From Siphonodentalium dalli (lineage: Eukaryota; Mollusca; Scaphopoda; Gadilida; Siphonodentaliidae), in NCBI GenBank assembly GCA_032622095.1, contig CP136065.1, positions 68,293,675-68,357,674 on the forward strand: DNA of 64,000 bases, written 5' to 3'. The position numbers and the translations under genes were made by a program. The notes beneath the pieces are model-generated. The model was not told the origin of the DNA. It made no database searches and worked only from the letters and a program-made list of their open reading frames with translations. This document shows positions 35,830 through 48,465 of the stretch, piece after piece. How positions within the stretch are numbered: the stretch's first letter is position 1; each line of letters opens with the position of its first letter.

Positions 35830-35905
35830 ATAACGACACTATAGTAACTACAGTAACTACAGTCTGCACATATCGGGGCGACTGTAGTTACTATAGTGTC
35901 GTTAT
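35830..35905. repeat. Perfect 25-bp inverted repeat
   Basis: Arms 35830-35854 and 35881-35905 (ATAACGACACTATAGTAACT...) are exact complements with a 26-nt loop. The left arm also contains an internal ACTACAGTAACTACAG duplication. Confidence 0.85.
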
Positions 35906-36191
35906 ATATATCTGGGCGATTGAAAGTGATCGAAATTCCTGATGTGAAATATAATAAGAATGTCATCACGAATTTACCTTTCTACTTTGAGAAGGTGGGC
36001 ATTTAATGTACAATACTTGGTACGGTGTGGTAGCCTACTGTGCGAAACGAAATAACATATATTTAATAAGGACTTAATTGTTATCATAATGCTATACAGT
36101 ACATACATGCATGTGATAATCCATAAATATAATATGATCTGGAACCGAAAGGAAACCCATAATTATGAACAAAGCAGAAGATACATTCGTG

Positions 36192-36407
36192 CAGGTTCAG
36201 ACGAGCTCGATCAATGGGGAAAGTTACACAATGCCGTTGTTCGTCGATTTTCGTTAAAATCAACACGGTGACTCCTTTGAATGAATTGAACAGCTATGAA
36301 ATGGACACGCTTCTCGATAGAGTATCTCCACCGCAGTGCTCACCCACCGTCAAGAAAGGAAATAAATTGGTTAAATTTATTAAAGATGTTCCGGTTCCCC
36401 TCTCGAC
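36192..36407 (+). pseudogene. Coding-like fragment, unrecognised
   Basis: Two overlapping frames read like protein (GSDELDQWGKLHNAVVRRF, then TPLNELNSYEMDTLLDRVS and KLVKFIKDVPVPLSTR) and would need a frameshift to join. The end CGACAAG|GTATAA could be a donor. No family is recognised; chance is possible. Confidence 0.2.
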
Positions 36408-36671
36408 AAGGTATAACTATTTTCACTTTGATGTTGGTACTAGTAGTTTATGAATAGCCTAGCTGTCGATCAAGACTACCCGGAAGTACGATTTGCCTAA
36501 TCTATACTCGAAATTACGATTGGGGTCCATTCATTCGACCAACCCAGGACACATAGCCTTAATTGAATCTTATTTGGAGGGAATACCAGAGAATCTATAA
36601 ACTGATTTTGATAACAAACAAAAGCGGAAAAAAGCCACAGCTACCCTCATATGAGTGGTTTTGCTTTCGTT

Positions 36672-38813
36672 TATTTATTTATTTTTTTATTTTTATTTTT
36701 TTTATTTAAACATATTTTAGTGTATATCAATTATATACATGGGGATTGGGACACAAGTTTTGTCAACTTAGTGACGCCCCTCTCCCGCACAAAAGGTATA
36801 ACATAACATTTAAACAAGATGGCGGGATGAAATTGTGAATATTTAAGCAGGGAAACAGATGTGAATATTTGTACAGAGTGTGCTATGAGTGGAGTTTTAT
36901 TGTGTCCAGTTTTACCCTCACGTTGTCATAAGTTGTGTCTAAAAAGGCCGGGCATTTAAATTTTTAATTGTTTTCAATGACAGGTTGACATAACAGAGAA
37001 AAATATATGATCGAAGTTACCCAAAACGTTTAGTTGCATTAATGTAGGACTGTGTAATATGAAATAGCAATATATTTCTTCTGTGGTCATTTTCAGAGAT
37101 TCCACAGAGAAGATGCTTTATATTTTCTATATGAAAGTTATTTGTTTCAAGTTTGTGGTAAAATATTCTTCTCTGATTGGTGAACAATGGACAGTGGAAG
37201 AAGAAATGACTAGCATCCTCCTTCGGAAAACCACATTGACAATTAGGACTATCAGCTATGTGATTATTTTGCATGTCACTCTTTAAGTCGCTACAATAGT
37301 ATCGGAGTTTACAATGGTTGACACTAACATTCCGATGACCTGTTCTATAAAGTGGATAGGGTTTTGGAGCAGGGGCGATTATGTTTAGGTGAGTTTTAAA
37401 ATCGGATATATTTTCAGAATCTATGACAAACGAAGGGAGCTTATTCCACTCATGAGTTGTGTTTAGGAAGAATGATTTCCTATAATGTGCTGTTGTCCAG
37501 CGGTACGAGTAGAAAAAACGCGGTTGTCTAAAGTTGTACCGGTTGTTTGATACATGTGCTGCCCGGGCTGGTAGAAGAAGGGTGAGATATTCTGGAGTTT
37601 CTTCGTTAGTTATTTTAAAAAGTGTTTGTAGGTGGTGTTTCTCCTTGCGCTCCCTAAGGTTGGACCACCCCACTTCGAGTAAAACATTTGTATTGGAGAC
37701 AGAGCGGGTTAACCCGGTCACTATTCTGGCGGCGTCCACGTGTATACGTTCAAGTTTGTCCATCCAGTATTGTGGTGCACAGTCCCAAACTACATCTGCA
37801 TAATCCATTATTGGCTGAACGTAAGTTTTGTAATTTGTTTCTAACGTGTTTGCACTTAAGCTGTATTTGAATCTTCTTAGTTGTGAGATGCGGGACGAAA
37901 CTCTCTTAATTATATTATTAATGTGATCGTTCCAGTCTAAATTTGATTGAATTTCAACACCAAGGTGTGTATGTGACGTTTCGAAAGAGATGTTTTGGTC
38001 TTGGAATACAAGTGTGGGGTTCGTTTGTTTGCCCGATAACGAGAAAGATATTGCTTTGGTTTCCGATGGATTGAAATTTACCAGCCATTTGCGCGCCCAA
38101 TTTGATATTGATTCTAGGTCTTGATTTAGATCGAATTCAAGGATGGTCAGGTCGTAATGAGATGCGATAATGCATGTGTCGTCGGCGTACATTCTAGTTG
38201 TTGAGATAAGGTTATCCGGGAGATCATTTATGTAGGATAGGAACAGAAGAGGTCCGAGTAAAGACCCTTGAGGCACTCCAGCGGGGACCAATTCGAACTC
38301 GGAGTATGTATTATTCACCAAGACTCTTTGTTGTCTGTTAAAAAGATAGTCCTCCAACCAAATGGACAGCTGACCAGAAATTCCGTACTTGTCTAATTTA
38401 TGTATCAAACCCTTATGCCAGACCCTCTCGAACGCCTTTGAGATATCACAAAAAAATAGCACAGGTGTGCAAGTTGTTGTCGAGGCTCTGACATAAGTTA
38501 TGATACATATCCAGAAGTTGATATGTTGTATTATGTCCTTCAGTAAAGCCGGATTGGTGTCGATATAGGAGGCAGTTCTCGTCGAAGAATACATTAATAT
38601 ATTTGAGTACCGTTTTTTCGAAAACTTTTCCAAGGATAGGTAGAAGTGAAATTGGGCGATAATTTAAACAGTCCGCGGGATCTCCTTTTTTGAATATAGG
38701 TATTACGTTAGCTTTCTTCCAGTTCGACGGAAATTTGCCCATATTTAGCGATTTCTTGAAGAGTAATAGAAGCGGAGTGGCAACAGCAGTTGCCGTTCCT
38801 TTCAACATTTTTC
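36672..38813 (-). mobile_element. 5'-truncated CR1/jockey-like LINE with TSD
   Basis: The 2142-bp element is flanked by the 12-bp duplication TTTGCTTTCGTT (36660-36671 and 38814-38825). It has an A-rich (TAAA)n tail at the 36.67-kb end, so it lies on the minus strand. It encodes the reverse transcriptase region without the endonuclease. The first part is 38808-38446 (NYRPISLLP, HQSGF). The rest is in another frame (37017 to about 38450), with DISKAFERVWH, AGVPQGSLLGP, YADD and a C-terminal C-x-C-x8-H-x4-C knuckle. The frames meet at a T7 run near 38450, a one-base indel, so the copy is dead. Confidence 0.9.
37017..38808 (-). pseudogene. Reverse transcriptase of LINE, frameshifted
   Basis: Two overlapping minus-strand frames cover RT and the C-terminal domain. 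The break is a homopolymer indel near 38450 inside the first catalytic motif (FCDISKAF). The N-terminal RT and all of EN/ORF1 are absent through 5' truncation. Confidence 0.85.
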
Positions 38814-38849
38814 TTTGCTTTCGTTCGTTAATTACGCCAGCGTATGATC

Positions 38850-39520
38850 ATATTATCAATTTTACAGAGGGGGATACAAGATTGTTATTAACCTTGTAAA
38901 ACGTGGCTTCACTATATAGTGACGACACGTTTTTGCAGGGTAATATAAGTTTTACAAGGTGGATGCCAGATTGCTATTAGCATTGTTAAACATGTCTTCA
39001 CTATATAGTGACGACACGTTTTTGCAGGGTAATTAATGTAATTTTTACAATGGGGATAAAATATTGTTATTACCCTTGTAAAACCTGTGTTCTCTATATA
39101 GCGACGCCATATTGTGCAGGACAATATAAATTTTACAAGGTGGATACGAGATTGTTATTACCAAATGTAAAACCTATGTTCTCTATTTAGCGAAAACAAC
39201 ATTGCAGGGTAATATCAATTTTATAAGGGGGCTACGATATTGCTATTACCCTTGTAAAACCTCCCTTCTCTATATAGCGACGACATTTATTTTTGCAGAG
39301 TAATATCAATTTTACTTTGGGCATACGATATTGTAATTACCCTTGTAAAACCTGTGTTCTCTATATAGCGACGTTTTTTGCAGGACAATATAAATTTTAC
39401 AAGGGGAATACGAGATTGTAATTACCAATTGTAAAACCTGTGTTCTCTATTTAGCGAAAACATGTTTTGCAGAGTAATATAAATTTTACAAGGGGGGCTA
39501 CGAGATTGCTATTACCCTTG
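38850..39520. repeat. 88-bp satellite, block 2
   Basis: Seven to eight units with 86-91 bp spacing (TCTCTATATAGCG at 39091, 39180, 39267, 39358, 39444). Each unit contains complementary TTTTACAAGG and CCTTGTAAAA and complementary GGGTAAT and ATTACCC, giving alternative hairpins. Confidence 0.88.
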
Positions 39521-40756
39521 ATTGATTGATTTATTGCACAAGTCACATAACAGTGAAACAAGCAAAACGTGTATACACTATGTACACAAATTCGGATATC
39601 ACATTCATCATTGTTCATATACATATGCATGTTTATATATACAGCAGTAATTAAATTAGATTACACAATAATAGGCAATACACTTAACACGTATGATAAT
39701 TACATGTGATCACCCATAACAATAAATTATTTCGCTCATATAGAATAAGACACCTTCTTAAAGACACGGTTGGCCTTGGCGGTGGGTATCCTGTGAAAAT
39801 ATCTCCACCCGTCAAAAACCGCCACAAATAGAAAGAACATCAAAATGTAGATAGACTTTATCCGTATACAAATAAGAAATATCGCATAAACAGTATTTTA
39901 TGGTCATATGTTTGACCATTGTTATGTAAACAAAAGCATAAAAAGTTACTTTTCTGGTGTTTGTTTATATTATGATGGTAAACATAAAGAGCGTTCTTTG
40001 TTGGTGAATACCTGATATGGAACTAATAAAGAGCGTTTATGCCATTTGTGTGTGATTAGCCAGTAGCATTGTGCTGTCTTCTGTAACACAATCAGGCTCT
40101 TGATTGGGTAAAATATAATAGGTCTTTATGATAACATGCTGTGTACGCGATGGTCATGGTATATATGAACGGAACTGTATGCGTTTTAATGTTTTTCTGT
40201 TTACGGTGTTTGGAACAAATATGAATATTTTCGACAATTAAGGCCACACGTGCCTTTAAAGGCACACCTTAAGAATATGCATAGTCTTTTTATGAGGATT
40301 ATGTTTTGAAGAGATAGGAGACCATGGAATTTCTCTCTCGTAGGGTTCTTCCAAAAGTATTCAGGGATATACTGTTTTCTGATTTTATCCAAATGACTGC
40401 ATATAATAACTAAATGGTATTCGTCTCCTAAATATTCTCCACATATGGTGCATATTCTATTGTCATTATCATTTGGAGATTTCTTCCATCTTGCGCATTC
40501 TATAGGCAATTTACGATTTGCAGTTCTGAGCTTCAGGAGGTATATCGATAGATTTGACGGCAACATCTTCAAGTAATTTGGATAACCGTAGTCAGTTTTA
40601 ATAAAACTATAAAATTGGGCCCTCGATGAAGCAGATGTGTTTATATCAACGAGTAGTGCGTCCCAATGACGCTGTTTAAGAACAGTTTTTGCATTTCTCA
40701 GTTCAATAGCGGTCAGACCCGTCTGGGTGATCCATTTTGATTGCAATTTCAAATCA
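39521..40756 (-). mobile_element. 5'-truncated LINE nested in the satellite
   Basis: The satellite stops at ATTACCCTTG (39520) and resumes near 40757 with ATTGTAAAACC. Between them is a minus-strand element ending in AATAAATCAATCAATC. The frame from about 40755 to 40201 is the C-terminal region of a LINE polyprotein of a different family from the 37-kb element. It has LRTANRKLPIECARW and the knuckle C-x2-C-x8-H-x4-C. The annotated Met and first residues of that frame come from satellite DNA. About 490 bp of its 3'UTR recur at 8272-8765. Confidence 0.8.
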
Positions 40757-41160
40757 TAATTGTAAAACCTCTCTTCTCTATATAGCGGCAACATTTTTTT
40801 TGCAGGGTAATATACATTTTACATTGGGGATACCATATTGTAATTACCCTTGTAAAACCTGTGTTCTCTATATAGCGACGACATTTTTTGCAGGACAATA
40901 TAAATTTTACAAGGGGGATACGAGATTGTTATTACCAATTGTAAAACCTGTGTTCTCTATTTAGCGACGACATTTTTACAGGGTAATATCAATTTTATAA
41001 GGGGCTACGAGATTGCTATTACCCTTCCTTGTAAAGCATGCCTTCTCTATATAGCGACGACATGTTTTGCAGGGTAATGTTAATTCTACAATGGGGTGCG
41101 AAATTGTTATCAACCTCGTAAATCCTGTCTTCTCTATATAGCAACGGCACTTTTTGCGGG
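40757..41160. repeat. 88-bp satellite, block 3
   Basis: Four to five units continuing the array of block 2 after the LINE insertion. It ends at TTTTTGCGGGCTTATCCG. Confidence 0.85.
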
Positions 41161-42471
41161 CTTATCCGAAATAATTGTTTTCCTGTTTGTGGTTAACATA
41201 TATCGGGCAATCTACAACACCGGATATGGAGTGGTATAGCCCTAGAGCTAAATTCCACAGCGGGGATAAATTATGGCGCATCTTATACTGATTCACTTTA
41301 AACACAAAGTAACACCTAAACCCGGTTTCGTATGTTTTTAGTTTTAATAAGACACGTGTAGTATCGGCAAGCGCATTGACACAAGAGCTTGGCGATGTCA
41401 ATACCGGAACTTAATTTTATATTAATTAGAATACAATTATGATATTCTATTTGTGTTGGGTTTTCTAGTGTTGATTGGGAGGTAAATATGGGTTATAAGG
41501 GTGTTGGGCAATTTCTTCAACATGAACAACATATTTCATATGGAACTATATTTTTTCTTGAAGGTGACTTTACTTCCTCGTTGTTTGTGATAATGATCTC
41601 AATGTTAATTAGCTTTAACTTCTGCCGTTTCGAGATAGGTTTTCCTTGCTAATTTGTGATTATGTGATAAAATGGGTCTCAAATTATTTTTAACCTCGTC
41701 CACTAATTTCGTCCACAATCTCGCTAAAGGAGACTTGTTCTGTTTTAAGTGACGATACTTTTGACCCCCCCCCCCCCCCCCCTCCAAGGAAACGAGATAG
41801 AGCGTGCGTTGAAGGGGTATATTGACACATGTCTCCTATATACGGAATGCATAATGAACCACGAACTTACCAAGGATGAAAACCCTAACATTTTTTTGAA
41901 TAATCGTTTTGGTTATATTTAATTCACGAATATATAAAATTTTAAATTTTAAACACGGAGATAACAAATAGCTATAGCACAGGTAAATATAGAACATCCG
42001 CAAAGTGCAGCTGAATATATAACTTAGTTTTGCGAATGTTGGCAACTATTCGGAGAGCATCTGCGCGAGCCGAATAGATGCCCATATACGAGCAAAAATA
42101 AATTATTAATTCGGTCTCACTGTGCTGATGTTCTGTTTATCCACCAAACAAATTTAAATGAATATTTTATCGCAGTTTTTGTCATCGCAAAATTCACACG
42201 CTCCTTATCGAGAAGCGATTACATACCTAGTATATAGTGTAAATTAATTAATTATGGAACAGTCTTATATGCATGCGACTGCATCGCGAAGTTGTTCGCT
42301 ATATAAGTTCTAAATTATGCCGTAAAAATATCATTGCATGGTGTAATTTTTAATAAAATCTAATTGATTCGCGTAATGTTCAAATTTATAAATGAAGTAT
42401 ACGACTATTGGAGTCATGAGTCATGATAATTTGGTTGTTTGTGCTTTAGACTTATTAATGGAAGTCTGAAC
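41161..42471. other. Unassigned, with C-run at 41765
   Basis: AT-rich, no gene recognised. A homopolymer of about 17 C lies near 41765-41782. Confidence 0.5.
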
Positions 42472-42474
42472 TTA

Positions 42475-42942
42475 GGGTGTGTTTACATTGCTGTAGTCAC
42501 GTGTCACAGATTACTGTGATCACAACATGATTACTGATAATGAACGCGCGCTTATCAGTACTCTGGTAATTGACAATTAACTGAGTCGTGTCAGAGAACA
42601 AATCACATATGAATATACAATAAACAACAGCGTATATGTACACAAATATAAATAGGGCTACTTCATCTACCAGTACACAGGTTCTCGCTTGCACTTTGTG
42701 AAATACATGGGTTGAAATGACAAAGAAAGATTAAGTGTACACATTCGCCAAGACCGAGTAACAATTAATCAAATCAGATTTGCCTGTCGCAATGGCTCGG
42801 TGTTGACCGTGACTTATAACGGACACGATTTTTGCTCACACGAACGAATATCGTTTCTTTCTGTGTGCATTTCTATTTCAACCCGTTTACACTAGTATGC
42901 GCGTAGAACTGTATACAGATCTACAGCAATGTAAACACACCC
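42475..42942. mobile_element. PIF/Harbinger-like MITE
   Basis: Terminal inverted repeats GGGTGTGTTTACATTGCTGT on both ends (22 bp matching), flanked by TTA on each side. A 3-bp TTA duplication and GGG-starting ends fit PIF/Harbinger. Length 468 bp, non-coding. Confidence 0.8.
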
Positions 42943-43721
42943 TTAACTGTCTTTATCAGTAGTACTGGTACCGAGAACGGTAGTGCAAATGCACAAGCTC
43001 GCGGGAGGGTATCATATATATAGTATTGTAACAAACTGTCAACTGCTTAATCAAGTTATAGACTTAACCAACTAAACATTGATATATTCTATTTCAGCGC
43101 GTTTTTGGGGCGCATTGTTTGATCTTTTAGAAAGGAGTCGCGTCCGATTGAACGATAATACGGTGTATATGTTGACGGTTCCACGAACGCTGTCGCTAAC
43201 AATGCAAATATGATGATGCTCTATAACATTGTTGCAATTCAGTGGCGTCATGCACTCACGAACTGCTGGAGGTCAACTGGCCTATGTTCTTGTAACCTTT
43301 CTTCTTCGCATAGTATTAAATTTATCTTTCTAGTGGAAGATGCATTATCTGTCTAGTAGACGGCTAAAGGCGTGGTTTACCCGGTGGGCTTCTCCACTTT
43401 CCTTACAAGTACATGCATATAAAGTCCCCGATCATGTGGTCCGACAATACGAGGTGCATGTCGTAATCGAGCACAAATCCTATGTATTATTACATGCTTA
43501 TTTGTATCCGTACCCCCATCCCTCGACAAAATTCAAACGAACTTAGTAACGAGCGCGCTTTCGGCATAACAGTTCACCAGCAGATATCACTCCGCAGCTG
43601 TCAATCAAATAATTATTAACACTTATACATCATGTATATATTCTATCAATGAGAAACTGAGCATGTCGCTTGCTGCATTGACAATTATCTGTTCAACCTA
43701 TAGTGATGTTATCCGTGCATA

Positions 43722-43894
43722 CAGTAATGCTCTAAGAAATCGACTTCTTAACCACAGCGGAATTATGGGTAACTTTTCAGGATTTAGTCGGAAATATGGC
43801 TTGTTGCTATTCATCGGAAAGTTCTCCCCTAAATCCTGAAAAGTTACCCATAATTATGCTGTGGTTAAGAAGTCGATTACTTAGAGCATTACTG
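43722..43894. mobile_element. Palindromic MITE of the CAGTAATG family
   Basis: 173 bp from CAGTAATGCTC to its complement ending GCATTACTG, with TA on both sides. It shares the ACCACAGC, AATTATGGGTAA and AGTCGGAAATATGGCTTG blocks with 34285-34497. One arm has lost the segment pairing with the centre. Confidence 0.85.
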
Positions 43895-44024
43895 TACTTG
43901 CAGTGTTACATTACCTATTTTCAAACAACTGTTATGGTGTCCTCATCATATCCCGAAATCTGTATTTGAGCAATAATGTTGGAAAATCAACCACGATTAT
44001 AACAATTTGATTTTGCGTGTCAAT

Positions 44025-45071
44025 GGTTTAAACATATTTATTGTGACTCAATTTACAAGGGATTGGGGGGACAAGTTATAACAATTTAAGGTGGCCCCTC
44101 TCCCGACAATATTTACACAAATGTTTTAACAAGATGAATAACAGATATAACGTACATGTAATAATAAGAATGTTGATGATGATGTCTGGTGATTGATGTT
44201 ATACCGGTCCTGATGTCCTCTCCTGTAGATATCATGCCATGCCGTGCCGTAAGTTGTATACGATTTTTCTTCGTTAAGTGAAACGTTTACTTTCTGATAT
44301 ATATTTTTGTACAATGTAAAAGAGTAGCTGGTTTCGATGCTGCGGAATGCTTGGGGCGCCTCTAAGGAAGTGGTTTACGTCTACTATTCTGAAAGCATAC
44401 TCATCTAGTCTATCATATAATTTAGTTCTTTGCGGTCGGAACAATGGACATTCGAAAAAGAAGTGAAAGGCATCCTCGATCTCTGTGCCACAATTACACA
44501 CCGGGCTTTCGGCTATAAAGTTATCATGCATATCTAAGCGAAGTTCACTGCAACCGTTGCGAATTTTAGAATGGATTATATTTTCTTTCCGACTCCCAGT
44601 TTGAAAATAAGGAGGTGGTTTTAGGTTCAAATCTATAACACTAAGATTTACCTTAAATTCTTTTAGGTTAAACGTATCTGTTACGATAATTGGAAGCTTA
44701 TTCCATGATTGTGTCATAAAGGGTAGGAACGATTTTTTTAAATGTTCTGTGTGACAGAAGTAACAATAAAAGTTTCCAGGGTTCCGCTTTGAGTATCTCG
44801 AAATATTGCCAGCACGAGGGGGTAAGATAGTTGATAAGTAGTTGGGTGCAAGGTTGTTAGTAATTTTGTATATGTAATGTAACTGATGATGTTCGCGTCT
44901 ATTACTGAGCGTGGGCCAGCCGATTTCAAGGAGTAGGTCTTTATCGAATACCGATCGGGTTAGTCCTGTTACAATTCTGGCAGCTTCTTTATGAAGTCTT
45001 TCAAGTTTATCAGTCAAGTATTTTGGTGCGTTCGCCCAGACAATATCAGAATAGTCCATTATAGGCAAATA
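44025..45071 (-). mobile_element. 5'-truncated CR1/jockey-like LINE with TSD
   Basis: Flanked by the 10-bp duplication GCGTGTCAAT (44015-44024 and 45072-45081). The frame 45080-44274 covers the post-RT region (DYSDIVWANAPKYLTDKLE, TGLTRSV, GWPTLSNRREHH) to the C-x-C-x8-H-x4-C knuckle (CNCG..HFFFEC). The 3'UTR shares the GGGATTGGG and GGCCCCTCTCCCG-type block with the 37-kb LINE, so both belong to one clade. The truncation removes RT, so it is inert. Confidence 0.88.
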
Positions 45072-45571
45072 GCGTGTCAATAGCTATATTTATCACAATT
45101 TAGAACGAAACGAATGCATGTTCCCAGTTGTACTATTATATAGCATACAGGCGGGAACTGTAAAACTAATTAAACCAGTTCAGCTGACATCAGGTCTCCT
45201 AGTAACCGTCATATCCCCCCACTAATTAATATATGTTGAAACCCCCATTGGTTTAGGCCAATTGAGACTGAAATCGTTCTATACTAAATGGATTCTTCCA
45301 GTCAGTTAACAAGCGTACATTTCACCGGATTTAAATGTTATTGATTTTTTCTTGTTATTGTCAATAAAATGGGGGGTTAAGTCCTTTCGAGAATCCCGGC
45401 GGGGCTAGCCCCCATCTATACAACACTCCATATATTCGTTAACACGTGTACATTGCACCGGATTGATATATTATTGATTTTGGTTTTAAGGGATGTTAAG
45501 GCGATACAATCAGAAGACAGATAAATAATAGTGTAGAAGGAGCCCAATTTATCGAGGGAAATATGTGTATA

Positions 45572-45625
45572 GATAATTAGTTTAACAAACGACGTTGTTG
45601 AACTTATTATCTGAACATTGCATAT
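45572..45625. mobile_element. Fragment of the GTTCAGATAATA MITE
   Basis: AACAAACGACGTTGTTGAAC followed by TTATTATCTGAACATT matches the 5681-5753 element. The rest of 45082-46220 is unassigned. Confidence 0.5.
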
Positions 45626-46220
45626 GGCTGTATTGGATAACTTCTCACCAATGCTGCTTTAGTATAGTAAGGGTACCCATGAAATGTACTAACTTGGACA
45701 TTTCAGGGCAGTCATACCTGTTATATGGACGTAGCCACGCAGTCTGAATTTAGCTCCGCGTTAATGTTTGAGCGATAAATACATTTACATTTACAAGAAC
45801 AGCTTATCTGGTAACTGGGTAACAAAAACATATCATCCAACTTCATCGCGCCCACGTAAACTCACACTCAGTTGCATCGGTTCCTATTACAACAGCATGC
45901 CCAGGTATAGGCGAGATGCAACATTTTTGCTGATGAACAACAAACCTGTAAAGAAGAATAATTCCAGTTGGAGAAAACTGAAAGAATATGCACTCCACTA
46001 TCTGGATGGCGACCATAGAAACCGCCATGTATCGTCCTGCAAAATGTGTTCGGAGAATTATGACGCAGTTATTTTTTACTATGTTATCTGAGTTGGTCTT
46101 TATCATACATCCTGTTGATGTTTACTTTACGATAACAAATAATCTCACCCATGACTGATCAAGAACAAAATACAAAGCATCTATAATCCGCCAATTGTAT
46201 TTCTTAAAGAATACCCCCTC

Positions 46221-46867
46221 CAACATAAGGGGCCTCAGTTGATAATATGCATGGTTCTGTATACCCAGTTTACCAACATAAGGGGCCTCATGTGATAATA
46301 TGCATGGTTCTATATACCAAGTTTACCAACATACGGGGCCTCAGTTGATAATATGCATGGTTCTGTATACCCAGTTTACCAAAATAAGGGGCATCAGTTG
46401 ATACTATGCATGGTTCTGTATACTCAGTTTACCAACATAAGGGGCCTCAGGTGATAATATGCATGGCTCTGTATACCAAGTTTACCAACATAAGGGGCAT
46501 CAGTTGATAATATGCATGGTTCTGTATACCCAGTTTACCAACATAAGGGGCCTCGGGTGATAATATGCATGGTTCTGTATACCCAGTTTACTAACATAAG
46601 GGGCCTCAGTTGATACTACGCATGGTTCTGTATACCCTGTTTACCAACATAAGGGGCCTCAGATGATAATATGCATGGTTCGGTATACCCAGTTTACCAA
46701 CATAAGGGGCGTCAGTTGATACTATGCATGGTTCTGTATACCCAGTTTACCAACATAAGGGGCCTCAGTTGATGATAATGTTCATGGTTCTGTATACCTG
46801 TATACCAACATAAGGGGCGTCAGTTGATACTATGCATGATTCTGTACACCCAGTTTACCAACATAAG
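46221..46867 (+). repeat. 54-bp satellite, about 12 units
   Basis: Unit AACATAAGGGGCCTCAGTTG followed by ATAATATGCATGGTTCTGTA and TACCCAGTTTACC. Units differ by few substitutions (CCTCAG/CATCAG, ATAAT/ATACT), so the array is fairly young. Confidence 0.93.
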
Positions 46868-47229
46868 CCGTACAGCGATGGTGAAGCGGTTTCTAGTTCA
46901 GAATGTGTGCCCTTAACGCAATTGTACACTGTAAAATAGGTATATAGGCTTTCAACACATTCTTAAACACAATTTTGTTACAGTTTATACACACATCAAT
47001 GCATCTATTTTTAAATGGGATGTGGTTTACCTAAACATCAAGTTTTTGCTGTAAAATGTCAGATATGTTTAGAAAATAAAACAATACGTTCACATAACGC
47101 TAACATAGATAACATTTACGCTCTAACCATATTGATATGTTTATTACACAGACACCACAGTTGTGTCATCAAACGTTATGAATGTTCAGACAGACATATA
47201 TATCTTCTCATAAGCTTGTACAAATTAAT

Positions 47230-47380
47230 ATACAGGTAACTACTGGCGAGGTAAACGATATTCTTGATTCATTAGATGTAGGAAACGCCCCATGCCCAGA
47301 CTTAATTGGTAATAGAATACTCAAGCTATCCGCAAACATACTTTCAAAACCTTTGGCAAAATGTTTTCTTCTTCTTTTTT
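47230..47380 (+). pseudogene. LINE RT N-terminal fragment
   Basis: The frame reads TTGEVNDILDSLDVGNAPCP, DLIGNRILKLSANILSKPLA. This matches the pre-RT region of LINE polyproteins (usual form: xxLDxxKAxGPDxIxNxxLK). It stops at a T-rich run before the GC hairpin at 47382. Confidence 0.65.
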
Positions 47381-47381
47381 T

Positions 47382-47419
47382 CACCCACTGACCGACGCGC
47401 GATGCGCGTCCAGTGGGTG
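47382..47419. repeat. GC-rich two-part hairpin
   Basis: CACCCACTG pairs with CAGTGGGTG, and GACGCGC pairs with GCGCGTC around GAT. It sits exactly at the end of the LINE fragment, perhaps the terminus of another element (Helitron-like ends often carry such hairpins, but no CTRR follows). Confidence 0.7.
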
Positions 47420-48465
47420 TCTATAATCGTACGACTTATGCGTTTCTGCTGAATTGAACTAGTGCCTATGCGTTTCTGCTGAGCTGCACTGACGTTTGAT
47501 TGCAAAATAAAAATTATAATCATTATCAAAGCACACGTTTGGATAACACCGCCATAAACAGTGACATATTATGATGTTGAGCTCGTATCGTCAATAAAAT
47601 TAGAGTTATAACTTATAAAACTAAGAATTACTGCTAAAGTAATTCTACCAATTGGGTAACTAGATTCGTGTTGAGCTGGAACTAGAGAAATTTCAATTTC
47701 AACCAATTGAAAACCATGTGTGTAACGTAATTATCACAAGTATAACGTACTCTGATAACAACTTATCGCCAAAGTCATGCTTCAAACAGTTTAAACATGT
47801 CATCTTCGGCTTCTTTTATTTTATTTTTATGAAAATGTATAATAAATGGTTGATAAATATGTATAATATGTATATAACGACAATTAGAGTAAAATTAGCC
47901 ATTTTCCCGAGAAACTTAGGATAGGCAAGCCAGGTACAAAAATTGGTGAAATATGAGTACGAACATCAAAGTGTTCCCCTATCGTATTGCGATAATTGCC
48001 AAACCGTCACTGCGAAGCGAAGCCTCCAAAATGGCGATTATTAATTAATTCATTTCGGCTGTTCAGTCTTCAAAGCTATTAAAACTTTCTTTGATATCTT
48101 GGACGGTGTTTTGGAAGGATTGTTCTGATATATAAATGTTGGATTAACCTTCCAAAAAGATGAGTTTGACGCCTGCATTTCTGGCATGAATATTAACGAG
48201 CGCTCGTCTGCAAGTATACAGTCAATGAGTCATTGCCAAATCGGCGTGTTTTTGTGAAAATGTCACCATGATTTCTCCACTAGATTCTCTTAAAATGCAC
48301 CCTAATCGGTCAAATTATTTTGATAATTATATCTAAATACATCTTAGCTACTATTCGGATCTGCTGTCCCGGTCGAAAAAGGTTTAGTTTGACCAAAACG
48401 GCTATTGACAAAAGCTTGCTTACAAAATGCGCGTACACTGTACTCGGTGACCCGCCCACGCTGTA

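Noticed and set aside
45768-46091. 107-residue plus frame
   Set aside because: Low-complexity start, no motif, no splice context; left unannotated.
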